Shown here: in pieces, positions 1 through 7,509 of the stretch
How positions within the stretch are numbered: the stretch's first letter is position 1
How the letters are laid out: the number at the start of each line of letters is the position of its first letter
Assembly: GCA_045654805.1 (NCBI GenBank)
Contig: JAZOOD010000013.1
Coordinates: 1-35,217, forward strand
Source: CAZNKU01 sp045654805
GTDB taxonomy: Bacteria; Bacillota; Clostridia; Monoglobales; Firm-18
DNA length: 35,217 nt
Direction of reading: 5' to 3'
Notes under the pieces: generated by a model
Database searches by the model: none
Told to the model about the DNA's origin: nothing
Seen by the model: only the letters and a program-made list of their open reading frames with translations
Position numbers and translations under genes: made by a program

Positions 1-1331
1 ACTTTTTTTATATTTTTAATTAAATCATTAACAGTATTGTATATTTTGAGGTCATTTTTCATGTCTTCCATAACCTTATTTATGTTATGCATTACTGTTG
101 AATGGTCTTTTTTAAAATCTCTTCCTATCTGGGAACAGGAACTTTTTGTAAGTTCTCTTACAATATACATAGCGTATTGGCGAGGAACTGCATATTCTTT
201 ACTTCTATTTTTACTGATAATTGAATTTTCAGAAAGATTAAAATATTTTTCAACTTCTTTAATAATAAATTCAGAATCTATTTTTCTCTTTTGATTATCA
301 TCAAAATATCTTTTTAATATATTAGTAGCGGTATCAATATCTACCTCTTTTTTAGATACATCGCTGTATGCCATAATAGTTCTCATTGCACCTTCTAATT
401 CTCTTATATTAGTTTTTATTTGTTGTGCAATAAGATTTAAAATTTCGTCTGAAATTTCACCGTTAAAATCATTGTTTTTAGCCTTTGAATGTAAAATGGC
501 AACACGTGTTTCAAAATCCGGAGGTTGAATATCTATCATAATTCTGCTTGAAAAACGTTGCTTTAAACGTTCATCAAGCTGACTTATATCTTTTGGAGGT
601 CTGTCACTAGTAATAACAATTTGTTTGTTTTTATCTACAAGAGAATTAAAAGTATGAAAAAATTCTATTTGTGTACTTTCTTTTCCTGCAAAAAATTGAA
701 TATCATCAATAAGAAGAACATCAACATTACGAAATTTATCTCTAAATTCTACATTGTTTTTTTCCTTAAGAGAATTAATAAAGCTGTTCATAAATGTTTC
801 AGACGTTACATAAAGAATATTTTTATCAGGGTCGTTTTTCTTGATTTCATTTCCAATAGCATGTAAAAGATGAGTTTTACCAAGTCCACTCCCACCATAT
901 AAGAAAAGAGGATTATAATCATCTCTTACAGGGCCTTGTGTAATACTAAAAGCAGCTGCATATGCAAATTCACTATTAGAACCTACTATAAAATTTTCAA
1001 AAGTATACTTAGAATTAATCTCTATATTACCCTTAAATTCAAATGAATTAGAATTGTTTTTTTCTTGTAAAGATTTATCTTTTTCCAAATTAACAAAAAC
1101 TTCTATTTCATAATTTTCTTTAGTTATATTAAAAATAGCAGTTTTTGTAATATTTATGTATGAGTTTGTGAATATATCTCTATATAAATTATTAGTTGTA
1201 GAAAGATAGAATGTACCGTTTTCAATGTACTCAGGTGTAATTTTTTCAAATGCAGTTTTAAAACCAACATCTGATACATTTTCTTTAATATAAGGTATAG
1301 CCTCTGCCCAAATTTCGGACGCCTTATTCAT
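1..1331 (-). CDS. dnaA: Chromosomal replication initiator protein DnaA (3' end cut by window edge)
   Basis: Replication initiator, an AAA+ ATPase that binds DnaA boxes at oriC and opens the duplex. The reading frame is open from the ATG at 1331 to the window edge, giving 443 codons; family members are about 440-460 residues, so only a few C-terminal residues are missing. Visible: an N-terminal domain I starting MNKASEIWAEA, Walker A GGSGLGKTH at residues 146-154, Walker B LLIDD ending near residue 210, and the domain IV signature KDHSTVMHNINK near the C-terminus, the DNA-binding helix of DnaA. The start is supported by GGAGG nine bases upstream. A promoter lies at 1408-1436 and an 11-bp tandem repeat sits in the leader. 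Its upstream neighbour on the same strand is ispE, which is not the usual rpmH/rnpA setting. No consensus DnaA box is visible in either flanking intergenic region in the window. Confidence 0.97.
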   Translation of the reverse strand, partial: MNKASEIWAEAIPYIKENVSDVGFKTAFEKITPEYIENGTFYLSTTNNLYRDIFTNSYINITKTAIFNITKENYEIEVFVNLEKDKSLQEKNNSNSFEFKGNIEINSKYTFENFIVGSNSEFAYAAAFSITQGPVRDDYNPLFLYGGSGLGKTHLLHAIGNEIKKNDPDKNILYVTSETFMNSFINSLKEKNNVEFRDKFRNVDVLLIDDIQFFAGKESTQIEFFHTFNSLVDKNKQIVITSDRPPKDISQLDERLKQRFSSRIMIDIQPPDFETRVAILHSKAKNNDFNGEISDEILNLIAQQIKTNIRELEGAMRTIMAYSDVSKKEVDIDTATNILKRYFDDNQKRKIDSEFIIKEVEKYFNLSENSIISKNRSKEYAVPRQYAMYIVRELTKSSCSQIGRDFKKDHSTVMHNINKVMEDMKNDLKIYNTVNDLIKNIKK

Positions 1332-1345
1332 TACGGATTTCCTCC

Positions 1346-1367
1346 AATTTATAGTTAATTTATAGTT
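1346..1367. repeat. 11-bp tandem direct repeat in the dnaA leader
   Basis: AATTTATAGTT occurs twice head to tail (1346-1356 and 1357-1367), immediately upstream of the dnaA Shine-Dalgarno and inside the predicted 5' untranslated region. It does not match a DnaA box. It could be an AT-rich protein-binding site or a translation-related element; function unknown. Confidence 0.6.
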
Positions 1368-1407
1368 AATTAAAATGTAAATAAATTTATTTAAAAATAC
1401 ACTTATA

Positions 1408-1436
1408 ATTATAGCATTTTTTAAAAAAAAATTCAA
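1408..1436 (-). promoter_or_regulatory. Predicted sigma-A promoter of dnaA
   Basis: Read on the minus strand: -35 TTGAAT (1431-1436), 17-bp spacer, -10 TATAAT (1408-1413) preceded by TGC, an extended -10. Predicted transcription starts near 1401, leaving a leader of about 70 nt before the ATG at 1331. The hexamers and spacing are identical to those of the predicted ispE promoter. Confidence 0.75.
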
Positions 1437-1443
1437 GTTTTTT

Positions 1444-2271
1444 TTAAATAAATTTTACTAAAAAAACATTGTTTTTTTTCAGTTTTTCAAATGCTAGTTT
1501 TGCCTTGATTTCATCAAAAAAAATACCAAATACACTGCTTCCGCTGCCTGACATTAAAGAACCGTCGGCACCTAAAAATCTTAGTGTGTTTTTTATATTA
1601 GAAATTTCAGGATATTTAGATAAGGAAACATTCTCTAGATAGTTAAAAATTTTATTTGAAAAATCCACTTTTCCCTCTTGTAAATCATTAATTATTATAT
1701 CTATATTATAAGATGGTTTATTATTTAATTTTAAGTTTTCATATACCCATTTTGTTGATATTGAAAAGTCTGGCTTGTATATTAACACATAAGGATTGGT
1801 TTTGTTTTCTATTTTAGTGAGTTTTTCACCAATACCTTCCGCAATACAAGTTCCACCAATTATAAAAAAAGGAACATCTGCTCCTATTTTTACTGCAATA
1901 TTTATAAGTTCAGTTTCGGAAAGGTGAGAGTTATAAATTTCATTTAGTGCAATTAAAACGGTTGCTGCATCTGAAGATCCTCCTCCAAGTCCTGCGCCGT
2001 CGGGAATATTTTTTAATATATATATTTTACATCCGCCGGATATACCTGTATATTCAAAAAAAAGTTCAGCTGCTTTCCATGCCAGATTACGATTGTCAAG
2101 TGGAATATTTTTTTTATTACTATCAATTGAAATTATATCACTTTTTTTAATATGTATCTCATCGTATAATGAAACTGTTTGCATTATCATTTTTAAATCA
2201 TGATAACCATCGTGGCGTTTTTTTAATACATCTAATGATAAATTAATTTTTGCTGGAGCATAAAATATCAT
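1444..2271 (-). CDS. ispE: 4-diphosphocytidyl-2-C-methyl-D-erythritol kinase IspE
   Basis: GHMP-family kinase of the MEP (non-mevalonate) isoprenoid pathway; phosphorylates the 2-hydroxyl of CDP-methylerythritol using ATP. The 275-residue length is typical. Visible: N-terminal PAKINLSLDV with K8, the glycine-rich ATP loop PDGAGLGGGSSDAA starting at residue 90, GADVPFF with D132 (K8 and D132 being the expected catalytic pair), and the C-terminal GHMP motif GSGSSVFGIF. Start ATG at 2271 follows GAGGTGA. It lies 112 bp upstream of dnaA on the same strand with a strong dnaA promoter in between, so dnaA may receive both readthrough and its own initiation. It diverges from parA across the two parS sites. 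Its location between dnaA and parAB is unusual. Confidence 0.96.
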   Translation of the reverse strand: MIFYAPAKINLSLDVLKKRHDGYHDLKMIMQTVSLYDEIHIKKSDIISIDSNKKNIPLDNRNLAWKAAELFFEYTGISGGCKIYILKNIPDGAGLGGGSSDAATVLIALNEIYNSHLSETELINIAVKIGADVPFFIIGGTCIAEGIGEKLTKIENKTNPYVLIYKPDFSISTKWVYENLKLNNKPSYNIDIIINDLQEGKVDFSNKIFNYLENVSLSKYPEISNIKNTLRFLGADGSLMSGSGSSVFGIFFDEIKAKLAFEKLKKNNVFLVKFI

Positions 2272-2300
2272 AAATTCACCTCGTATACATTATTAAGTAT

Positions 2301-2329
2301 ATTATAACGTAGATAAAATAAAAATTCAA
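2301..2329 (-). promoter_or_regulatory. Predicted sigma-A promoter of ispE
   Basis: Minus strand: -35 TTGAAT (2324-2329), 17-bp spacer, -10 TATAAT (2301-2306). It is divergent from the parA promoter; the two parS palindromes lie between them, with the nearer one beginning about 20 bp upstream of this -35. Confidence 0.7.
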
Positions 2330-2346
2330 CAATTTAAAGTATTTTC

Positions 2347-2372
2347 TTTAATGTTCCACGTGGAACATTAAA
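2347..2372. promoter_or_regulatory. parS centromere site 1 (ParB binding)
   Basis: A perfect 26-bp palindrome whose core TGTTCCACGTGGAACA (2352-2367) matches the Firmicutes parS consensus TGTTNCACGTGAAACA at nearly every position, with fully symmetric arms. It is the loading site for the ParB CTPase clamp encoded just downstream. Symmetry extends five bases beyond the 16-bp core on each side. Confidence 0.95.
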
Positions 2373-2381
2373 ATGATGATA

Positions 2382-2407
2382 AAAAATGTTCCACGTGGAA
2401 CATTTTT
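2382..2407. promoter_or_regulatory. parS centromere site 2 (ParB binding)
   Basis: A second perfect 26-bp palindrome with the identical 16-bp core (2387-2402), centred 35 bp from site 1 and ending four bases before the parA -35 box. ParB spreading from here would cover the parA promoter, so feedback on parAB and perhaps ispE expression is plausible (inference). Confidence 0.95.
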
Positions 2408-2410
2408 GTA

Positions 2411-2438
2411 TTGATATTTAAAAAAAATGTGTTATAAT
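2411..2438 (+). promoter_or_regulatory. Predicted sigma-A promoter of the parAB operon
   Basis: -35 TTGATA (2411-2416), 16-bp spacer, -10 TATAAT (2433-2438). Predicted start near 2445 gives a short leader to the TTG start of parA at 2481. Confidence 0.7.
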
Positions 2439-2480
2439 AGGATATATAAAGTATAAATGAGTTTCACGGGGGTGAAAATA

Positions 2481-3245
2481 TTGAAAATTATAGCAATAGC
2501 TAACCAAAAAGGTGGTGTTGGAAAAACTACAACCGCTGTTAATTTAAGTGCCTGCCTTGCGGAACAGAAAAAGAAAACACTTGTAGTTGATACGGATCCT
2601 CAGGGTAATACCACAAGCGGATTTGGTATTGATAAGGATGAAGTTGAATATTCAATATATGACGTTTTAATTAATGATGTTTCTTTGAAATCAGCAATTG
2701 TTAATACAAAATATAAAAACCTTGATGTATGTCCTTCAAACATTCAGCTTTCCGGTGCAGAAATTGAACTTGTTGCTATTGATAAGCGTGAATTTAAGCT
2801 TAAAGAGGCCTTTAAAGAAATTGAAAGGGAATACGATTATGTTATAATAGATTGTCCGCCTTCTCTTAGTTTACTTACTGTAAACGCGTTTGCAGCAGCA
2901 AATAGTGTACTTATACCTATACAATGTGAATATTACGCTTTAGAGGGACTTTCACAGCTTACTCATACAATAAAGATAGTTCGTAAAGGAATTAATCCAA
3001 ACCTTGAAATTGAGGGTGCTTTACTTACTATGTTTGACTCTCGTACAAATCTCTCAATAGAAGTTGTTGAGGAAGTTAAAAAAGCGTTGCCTCATAAAGT
3101 TTGTAAAACGATTATTCCTCGTAATGTACGACTTTCTGAAGCTCCAAGTTTTGGAGTTCCTGTAATTGAACATGATCCAAACAGTAAAGGTGCTATTTGT
3201 TACAGAGAACTTGCAAAAGAAATAATAAAAAATAACAAAAGATAA
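2481..3245 (+). CDS. parA: Chromosome-partitioning ATPase ParA (Soj)
   Basis: Deviant Walker A ATPase that forms ATP-dependent dimers on the nucleoid and is stimulated by ParB; in Firmicutes it also regulates DnaA. Visible: the deviant Walker A KGGVGKTTTAVNLS at residues 10-23, the DTDPQGN motif (Walker A'), and VIIDCPPS (Walker B). I chose the TTG at 2481 because GGGGGTG lies six bases before it and the resulting N-terminus MKIIAIANQKGG matches Soj proteins. An in-frame ATG at 2457 would add eight residues but has no ribosome site and lies about 12 nt from the predicted transcript start. First gene of parA-parB-coiled-coil protein-serS. Confidence 0.96.
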   Translation: MKIIAIANQKGGVGKTTTAVNLSACLAEQKKKTLVVDTDPQGNTTSGFGIDKDEVEYSIYDVLINDVSLKSAIVNTKYKNLDVCPSNIQLSGAEIELVAIDKREFKLKEAFKEIEREYDYVIIDCPPSLSLLTVNAFAAANSVLIPIQCEYYALEGLSQLTHTIKIVRKGINPNLEIEGALLTMFDSRTNLSIEVVEEVKKALPHKVCKTIIPRNVRLSEAPSFGVPVIEHDPNSKGAICYRELAKEIIKNNKR

Positions 3246-3272
3246 ACCATTATATAATAAGGAAGTGATACT

Positions 3273-4133
3273 ATGGCAAAAAAGAGCGGACTTGGAAAAG
3301 GGTTAGGTGCTATTTTGTCAGATAAATACGATAGTCAAGCTTTGGAATTTGCAGATAATTCCCAGATTGTAGAGCTCAGAATTATTGATGTGGAGCCAAA
3401 TAGAGATCAGCCTAGAAAGGATTTCGATAAAGAAAGACTGGATGAATTGGCAGATTCTATAAGTAAACACGGAGTTATTCAGCCCATTATAGTTACAAAA
3501 AAAGATGATATTTATCAGATAGTTGCCGGCGAAAGACGTTGGAGAGCTTCAAAGCAAGCCGGACTTAAAAAAATACCTGCCATAATACGTAATTATGATG
3601 AAACGAAGATTATGGAGGTTGCACTTATCGAAAATCTGCAGAGAGAGGATCTTAATCCTGTTGAAGAAGCATTGGGGTATAAATCTCTTATGGAAAATTT
3701 TTCTCTTACACAGGATAAAATTAGTGAAAGGGTAGGGAAAAGTCGAAGTGCAGTTGCAAATTCCATTCGATTGCTAAATTTACCTGAAAAAATTTTAAAA
3801 ATGTTGGAAAAAGGAAAAATTTCAACTGGGCATGCAAAGGTTATTCTTTCTGTAAGTAATGAAAACGATCAAATTCATATTGCTGAGATTATTGTTGAAA
3901 GGCAAATGTCTGTACGAGAAACAGAAAATTTTATAAAAAACAAAACAAAAAAATTAGGGACAAAAGTAAGTTCGGAAGTTAAATTGGCAATAAAAGATAT
4001 GGAAAACAGTTTTTCAAAGTATCTTGGAACAAAAGTTAAAATTAGAGAAACAAATGGAAAAGGAAAAATTGAAATTTCATATTTTTCACATGAGGAGTTT
4101 GAAAGAATAGCAGAATTTCTAAAAAATGGATAA
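3273..4133 (+). CDS. parB: Chromosome-partitioning protein ParB (Spo0J)
   Basis: CTP-dependent DNA clamp that loads at parS and recruits SMC and ParA; 286 residues is normal. Visible: an N-terminal ParA-contacting segment KSGLGKGLGAIL (4-15), the CTP-binding box GERRWRASKQAG starting at residue 86, ENLQREDLNPVEEA starting at residue 120, a helix-turn-helix around residues 148-168 that should read the parS cores found upstream, and a C-terminal dimerisation domain. Start ATG follows AAGGAAGTG. It lies 27 bp after parA. Its own binding sites at 2347-2407 are in cis, so this is a complete ParABS locus. Confidence 0.97.
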   Translation: MAKKSGLGKGLGAILSDKYDSQALEFADNSQIVELRIIDVEPNRDQPRKDFDKERLDELADSISKHGVIQPIIVTKKDDIYQIVAGERRWRASKQAGLKKIPAIIRNYDETKIMEVALIENLQREDLNPVEEALGYKSLMENFSLTQDKISERVGKSRSAVANSIRLLNLPEKILKMLEKGKISTGHAKVILSVSNENDQIHIAEIIVERQMSVRETENFIKNKTKKLGTKVSSEVKLAIKDMENSFSKYLGTKVKIRETNGKGKIEISYFSHEEFERIAEFLKNG

Positions 4134-4272
4134 TACTGGAAAAATATGGAAGCCTAAAAATTATGTACAATCTATTTTTATGAAAATTTCGAATACAGAT
4201 ATCAAAAGAAATAAAAATGCAATACAAATTAAAAATAACGCATTCGTGCAAGTTGGGTTTTGGGAGGAAAAA

Positions 4273-4701
4273 ATGGACCGAAAATTTAAAGTTATGGGGA
4301 TATATTTAGGATTGTTATTTTTCGTTTCAATTTTGTTGATTTTGGTAACTTCCTTTTCTAACAATAAAATGGTTCCGTCTTATGATGTGGAATCGGAGAA
4401 ACAGAATCAGATATATTTTGAAAAAACTATGGAGCAAAGTGTAATTGCCCTTACTGAAAACAATCGGGTTTTAAGAGAAAAAGTGGGAGAGCTGAATTCC
4501 CAACTAGAAGAAAAGAATAAATTGATAGAAAAATATAACAATTTATATAATGATGATGTTTTAAAACTTCAAAAAGCAATGAGTTTTTATATAAATGGTA
4601 ACTTGAACGAGTTAAAAAATATTATTTACACAATAAATATTTTAAATTTAAATGAGGATTACTGTCAGACTTACAATACTTTGATAGAAAAATTGAATTA
4701 A
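4273..4701 (+). CDS. Uncharacterised single-pass membrane protein with coiled coil, between parB and serS
   Basis: I do not recognise a family. With the ATG at 4273 (ribosome site GGGAGG at 4262-4267) the protein has 142 residues: a short basic N-terminus (MDRKFK), one transmembrane helix near residues 7-30, then an acidic linker and a heptad-rich helix from about residue 50 to 95 (ENNRVLREKVGELNSQLEEK), followed by a helical, Asn/Leu-rich tail. The topology suggests a bitopic protein with its coiled coil outside the membrane. The reading frame can be extended to overlap the last codons of parB (from 4126), but that start has no ribosome site and the added segment lacks conserved character. 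Position after parB and 21 bp before serS implies co-transcription. A role in division or envelope organisation would be inference only. Confidence 0.8.
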   Translation: MDRKFKVMGIYLGLLFFVSILLILVTSFSNNKMVPSYDVESEKQNQIYFEKTMEQSVIALTENNRVLREKVGELNSQLEEKNKLIEKYNNLYNDDVLKLQKAMSFYINGNLNELKNIIYTINILNLNEDYCQTYNTLIEKLN

Positions 4702-4722
4702 TAAACATTAGGAGGAAACAAA

Positions 4723-5991
4723 ATGTTAGACATAAAATTATTAAGAAGTGAGCCGGAAAAGGTTATTGAGGGAATTAAAAGCCGTGGAGGAGAGCTTGAC
4801 CTTACAGAATTTGCAGAAATAGATAAACAAAGGAGAGAACTTTTGCAAGAGGTTGAGGCCTTGAAAAATAAGCAGAATATTGTTTCAAAGCAAATACCAC
4901 AACTTAAAAAAGAGGGCAAGGATGTTGCTCCCATATTTTCTGAAATGAATCAAATTAAGGAAACTGTAAAGGATATTGACGCAAAGGTTGCGAATTTAGA
5001 TGAAAAATTGAAGAATATAGTTCTTACAATACCTAATATTCCTAATGAAAGAGTAGCAAAGGGAATTTCTGATGAAGATAATGTGGAAATCAGAAAGTGG
5101 GGAGAGCCGACAAAATTTGATTTTGAACCAAAAGCACATTGGGATATTGGGGAAAATCTTGGCATATTAGATGCGGATACTGCTGCAAAGGTTACGGGTT
5201 CGAGATTTACATTTTACAAAGGTCTTGGAGCAAAACTGGAACGTGCGGTATACAACTTTTATCTGGACTATCATTCAACTAACAGTGGGTATACAGAGGT
5301 TTTCCCTCCATATATGGTACACAGAAATTCAATGGTAGGTACAGGGCAGTTACCAAAATTTGAAGAAGATGCCTACAAGGTTGCAGGAACGGATTATTTT
5401 CTTATCCCTACTGCAGAAGTTCCTGTTACAAATATGCATAGAAATGAAATATTAAAGGCAGAGGAATTACCAATTAAATACTGTGCTTATTCTGCTTGTT
5501 TTCGTGCGGAAGCAGGGTCTGCGGGACGTGATACTCGCGGACTTATCCGTCAGCATCAGTTTAATAAGGTAGAACTTGTTAAATTTGCAAATCCTGATAC
5601 TTCTTATGAAGAACTGGAATCACTTACACTAGATGCGGAAAAGGTTATTCAAGCTCTTGGTATTCCTTACCGTGTGGTAAGGCTTTGCACAGGAGACCTT
5701 GGTTTTAGTTCTGCCATGACATATGATATAGAAGTTTGGATGCCAAGCTACGGAAGATATGTTGAAATTAGTTCGTGCTCAAATTTTGAAGATTTTCAGG
5801 CAAGACGTGCAAATATTAAATTTAAGAGAACACCTGAGGCCAAGCCGGAATTTGTGCATACTCTAAACGGTAGCGGCGTTGCTGTTGGAAGAACTGTTGC
5901 ATGTATCCTTGAAAACTTTCAGAATGAAGATGGATCAGTAACAATTCCAGAGGTTTTAAGACCGTTTATGGGAACGGATATTATAAAATAG
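4723..5991 (+). CDS. serS: Seryl-tRNA synthetase
   Basis: Class II aminoacyl-tRNA synthetase that charges tRNA-Ser (and tRNA-Sec) with serine in the cytoplasm; 422 residues, full length. Visible: an N-terminal helical hairpin arm (about 30-100) that grips the long variable arm of tRNA-Ser; TAEVP at 230-234, which binds serine; motif 2 CFRAEAGSAGRDTRG (259-273); and motif 3 GVAVGRTVACILE (385-397) with the ATP-binding arginine R390. Start ATG follows TAGGAGG. It closes the parAB operon at the terminator 5996-6022. I see no T-box leader: only 21 bp separate it from the upstream gene, so serine-responsive antitermination is not evident here. Confidence 0.98.
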   Translation: MLDIKLLRSEPEKVIEGIKSRGGELDLTEFAEIDKQRRELLQEVEALKNKQNIVSKQIPQLKKEGKDVAPIFSEMNQIKETVKDIDAKVANLDEKLKNIVLTIPNIPNERVAKGISDEDNVEIRKWGEPTKFDFEPKAHWDIGENLGILDADTAAKVTGSRFTFYKGLGAKLERAVYNFYLDYHSTNSGYTEVFPPYMVHRNSMVGTGQLPKFEEDAYKVAGTDYFLIPTAEVPVTNMHRNEILKAEELPIKYCAYSACFRAEAGSAGRDTRGLIRQHQFNKVELVKFANPDTSYEELESLTLDAEKVIQALGIPYRVVRLCTGDLGFSSAMTYDIEVWMPSYGRYVEISSCSNFEDFQARRANIKFKRTPEAKPEFVHTLNGSGVAVGRTVACILENFQNEDGSVTIPEVLRPFMGTDIIK

Positions 5992-5995
5992 AGAT

Positions 5996-6022
5996 AAAAC
6001 GGACTTTTTAAGTCCGTTTTTT
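5996..6022 (+). terminator. Intrinsic terminator after serS
   Basis: AAAACGGACTT, loop TTT, then AAGTCCGTTTT running into a T tract. The next gene's ribosome site begins only about 14 bases later, so that gene must rely on readthrough or on a promoter inside serS. Confidence 0.88.
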
Positions 6023-6048
6023 AATAATGAAATGTTAAGGAGTAAAAA

Positions 6049-6996
6049 ATGTCCAAAATCTTTATAGAAAAGATAAAAAGTGAATTGTGGGGAAATTGTA
6101 TTAAAGTTTCCAATGGTGAAACAGAGTTTGTAGCTACAGTTGAAATGGGACCCAGAATTATAAGGCTTGGAAAGGTTGGAGGACCTAATGAACTGTTTGA
6201 GGATTCTACAAAAGGAGCTTTTGTGGAACACGAAGAACTCAAAAAATTCTGGGGGAAAAGGCGATTTTATAATATGGGGGGACATAGATTGTGGCATTCC
6301 CCAGAAAATATGCCTAAAACATATCTTGATAATTATAATCCTATTAAGTATGAAATATTATCAAATGGAATAAAATTAATATCAGATTACTCTAAAATAG
6401 GGCTTAGAAACACTATTGTAGCCACTATGGATGACAATGGGGAAATAACGATGGAACACTATGTCACTAATATTGGGGAAGGTGATATAGAAGTTGCACC
6501 ATGGGCTATTACAATTTTTGCATTGGGAGGACTTGAGATAATTCCAACATCCCAAATAGACACAGGGCTTTTAAGCAATCGGAGGATTGTGGTGTGGCCT
6601 TACACAGATGTGACAGATAAGCGTTTCAAGATGGATAATAAGTATATTTATATGACTACGGATAGCTATGGAGATACTGAAAATGTAAATGCTTTCAAAA
6701 TTGGTATTAATAACGTGGACGGTTTTGCAATGTATTTTAATCACAATAATCTTTTTGTTAAAAAATTTGACTATGATGACAATGCAAAATATCCTGATAA
6801 CGGATGTAATTTTGAAACATATACAAACTTTAAACTTATGGAAATAGAATCCCTTGGGAAACTGCAGAATATCAAACCGAGAGAAATGGCCATGCATACA
6901 GAAAAATGGTATTTGTACAGTGATGTAAATAAACCGGAATCCACTGAGGAAGTTGACAACATTGTTGAAAAATATGTAAAAAAAGAAAAGGTGTGA
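6049..6996 (+). CDS. DUF4380-like protein (probable galactose-mutarotase-like fold)
   Basis: 315 residues, no signal peptide or membrane segment. The central motif GGHRLWHSPE at residues 77-86 and the N-terminal EFVATVEMGPRIIRLG resemble the DUF4380 group, whose members resemble aldose 1-epimerases and are beta-rich. A carbohydrate-related role is therefore possible but the reaction is unknown. The remainder is beta-strand rich, with a short helical C-terminus. Start ATG follows AAGGAG. No promoter is visible between the serS terminator and this gene. Its TGA stop lies inside the stem of the following terminator. It converges with the small membrane protein gene at 7022-7390. Confidence 0.75.
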   Translation: MSKIFIEKIKSELWGNCIKVSNGETEFVATVEMGPRIIRLGKVGGPNELFEDSTKGAFVEHEELKKFWGKRRFYNMGGHRLWHSPENMPKTYLDNYNPIKYEILSNGIKLISDYSKIGLRNTIVATMDDNGEITMEHYVTNIGEGDIEVAPWAITIFALGGLEIIPTSQIDTGLLSNRRIVVWPYTDVTDKRFKMDNKYIYMTTDSYGDTENVNAFKIGINNVDGFAMYFNHNNLFVKKFDYDDNAKYPDNGCNFETYTNFKLMEIESLGKLQNIKPREMAMHTEKWYLYSDVNKPESTEEVDNIVEKYVKKEKV

Positions 6997-7012
6997 GTTT
7001 CTCACACCTTTT
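6986..7012. terminator. Bidirectional terminator between convergent genes
   Basis: Perfect 12-bp stem AAAAGGTGTGAG / CTCACACCTTTT with a TTT loop. It is symmetric with A and T flanks, so it can act for both the DUF4380-like gene (whose stop codon is inside the stem) and the convergent membrane protein gene. Confidence 0.9.
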
Positions 7013-7021
7013 ATGTACTAT

Positions 7022-7390
7022 TTAGTCATCAGCGATCTTAATTCTTTCAAGTAAATTGTGCTGTGCAAACGCCCATATTGCAGCATAAACGCATAGGATG
7101 ATTGCAAGTGCTAAATTTCCATCAATAAAGAACCAAGCAACAACTACCGGTATCCAACCAAGATTATTCCATACAGGTTTTCTGAAAATAACGAACAATA
7201 GACCTAAAACATTAAATATAAGACCAAAAATACCTGCAAAGATAACATCTTCTATAAGACCTTTTCTTGTTTTAGTAATAATAACACATATAATTGCACT
7301 GATTATTGCCAAAATACCTGTTATTACAAGTATTTCTGTATTGTTTGCTAACCAGTTGCCAATATCTGAAAAGTTTGTTTTAAAATCCAT
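7022..7390 (-). CDS. Small multi-pass membrane protein of unknown function
   Basis: 122 residues with about four hydrophobic helices (roughly 20-38, 48-69, 77-90 and 92-109), a short polar N-terminus and a charged C-terminal tail LLERIKIADD. I do not recognise a named family. The start ATG is backed by TAGGAGGT at good spacing and a predicted promoter lies upstream (7432-7461), so it is probably a real, separately transcribed gene. It sits between the convergent terminator and the 3' end of the RNase P RNA gene; no partner is implied by context. Confidence 0.8.
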   Translation of the reverse strand: MDFKTNFSDIGNWLANNTEILVITGILAIISAIICVIITKTRKGLIEDVIFAGIFGLIFNVLGLLFVIFRKPVWNNLGWIPVVVAWFFIDGNLALAIILCVYAAIWAFAQHNLLERIKIADD

Positions 7391-7431
7391 TAAAGAGACC
7401 TCCTAAAAATTCTTGTTTCATACTATAGAAT

Positions 7432-7461
7432 ATTTTATCACAGAATATGAACTTGTGTCAA
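7432..7461 (-). promoter_or_regulatory. Predicted sigma-A promoter of the small membrane protein gene
   Basis: Minus strand: -35 TTGACA (7456-7461), 18-bp spacer, -10 TAAAAT (7432-7437). This allows transcription independent of the rnpB transcript coming from the same direction. Confidence 0.6.
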
Positions 7462-7509
7462 TATTTAAATTCACAGTAATTATAATGAATATTGTATAAA
7501 ATATACAAA

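Noticed and set aside
621..866. Plus-strand frame inside dnaA
   Set aside because: It is antisense to the DnaA AAA+ domain, which is conserved residue by residue on the other strand.
2347..2407. CRISPR-like repeat pair
   Set aside because: There are just two copies, each palindromic with the parS core; they are centromere sites next to parAB.
4126..4272. N-terminal extension of the coiled-coil protein overlapping parB
   Set aside because: The upstream start has no ribosome site, while the ATG at 4273 is preceded by GGGAGG and puts the membrane helix at the N-terminus.
4702..4722. T-box riboswitch before serS
   Set aside because: Only 21 bp separate the genes and no specifier or antiterminator sequence is present.
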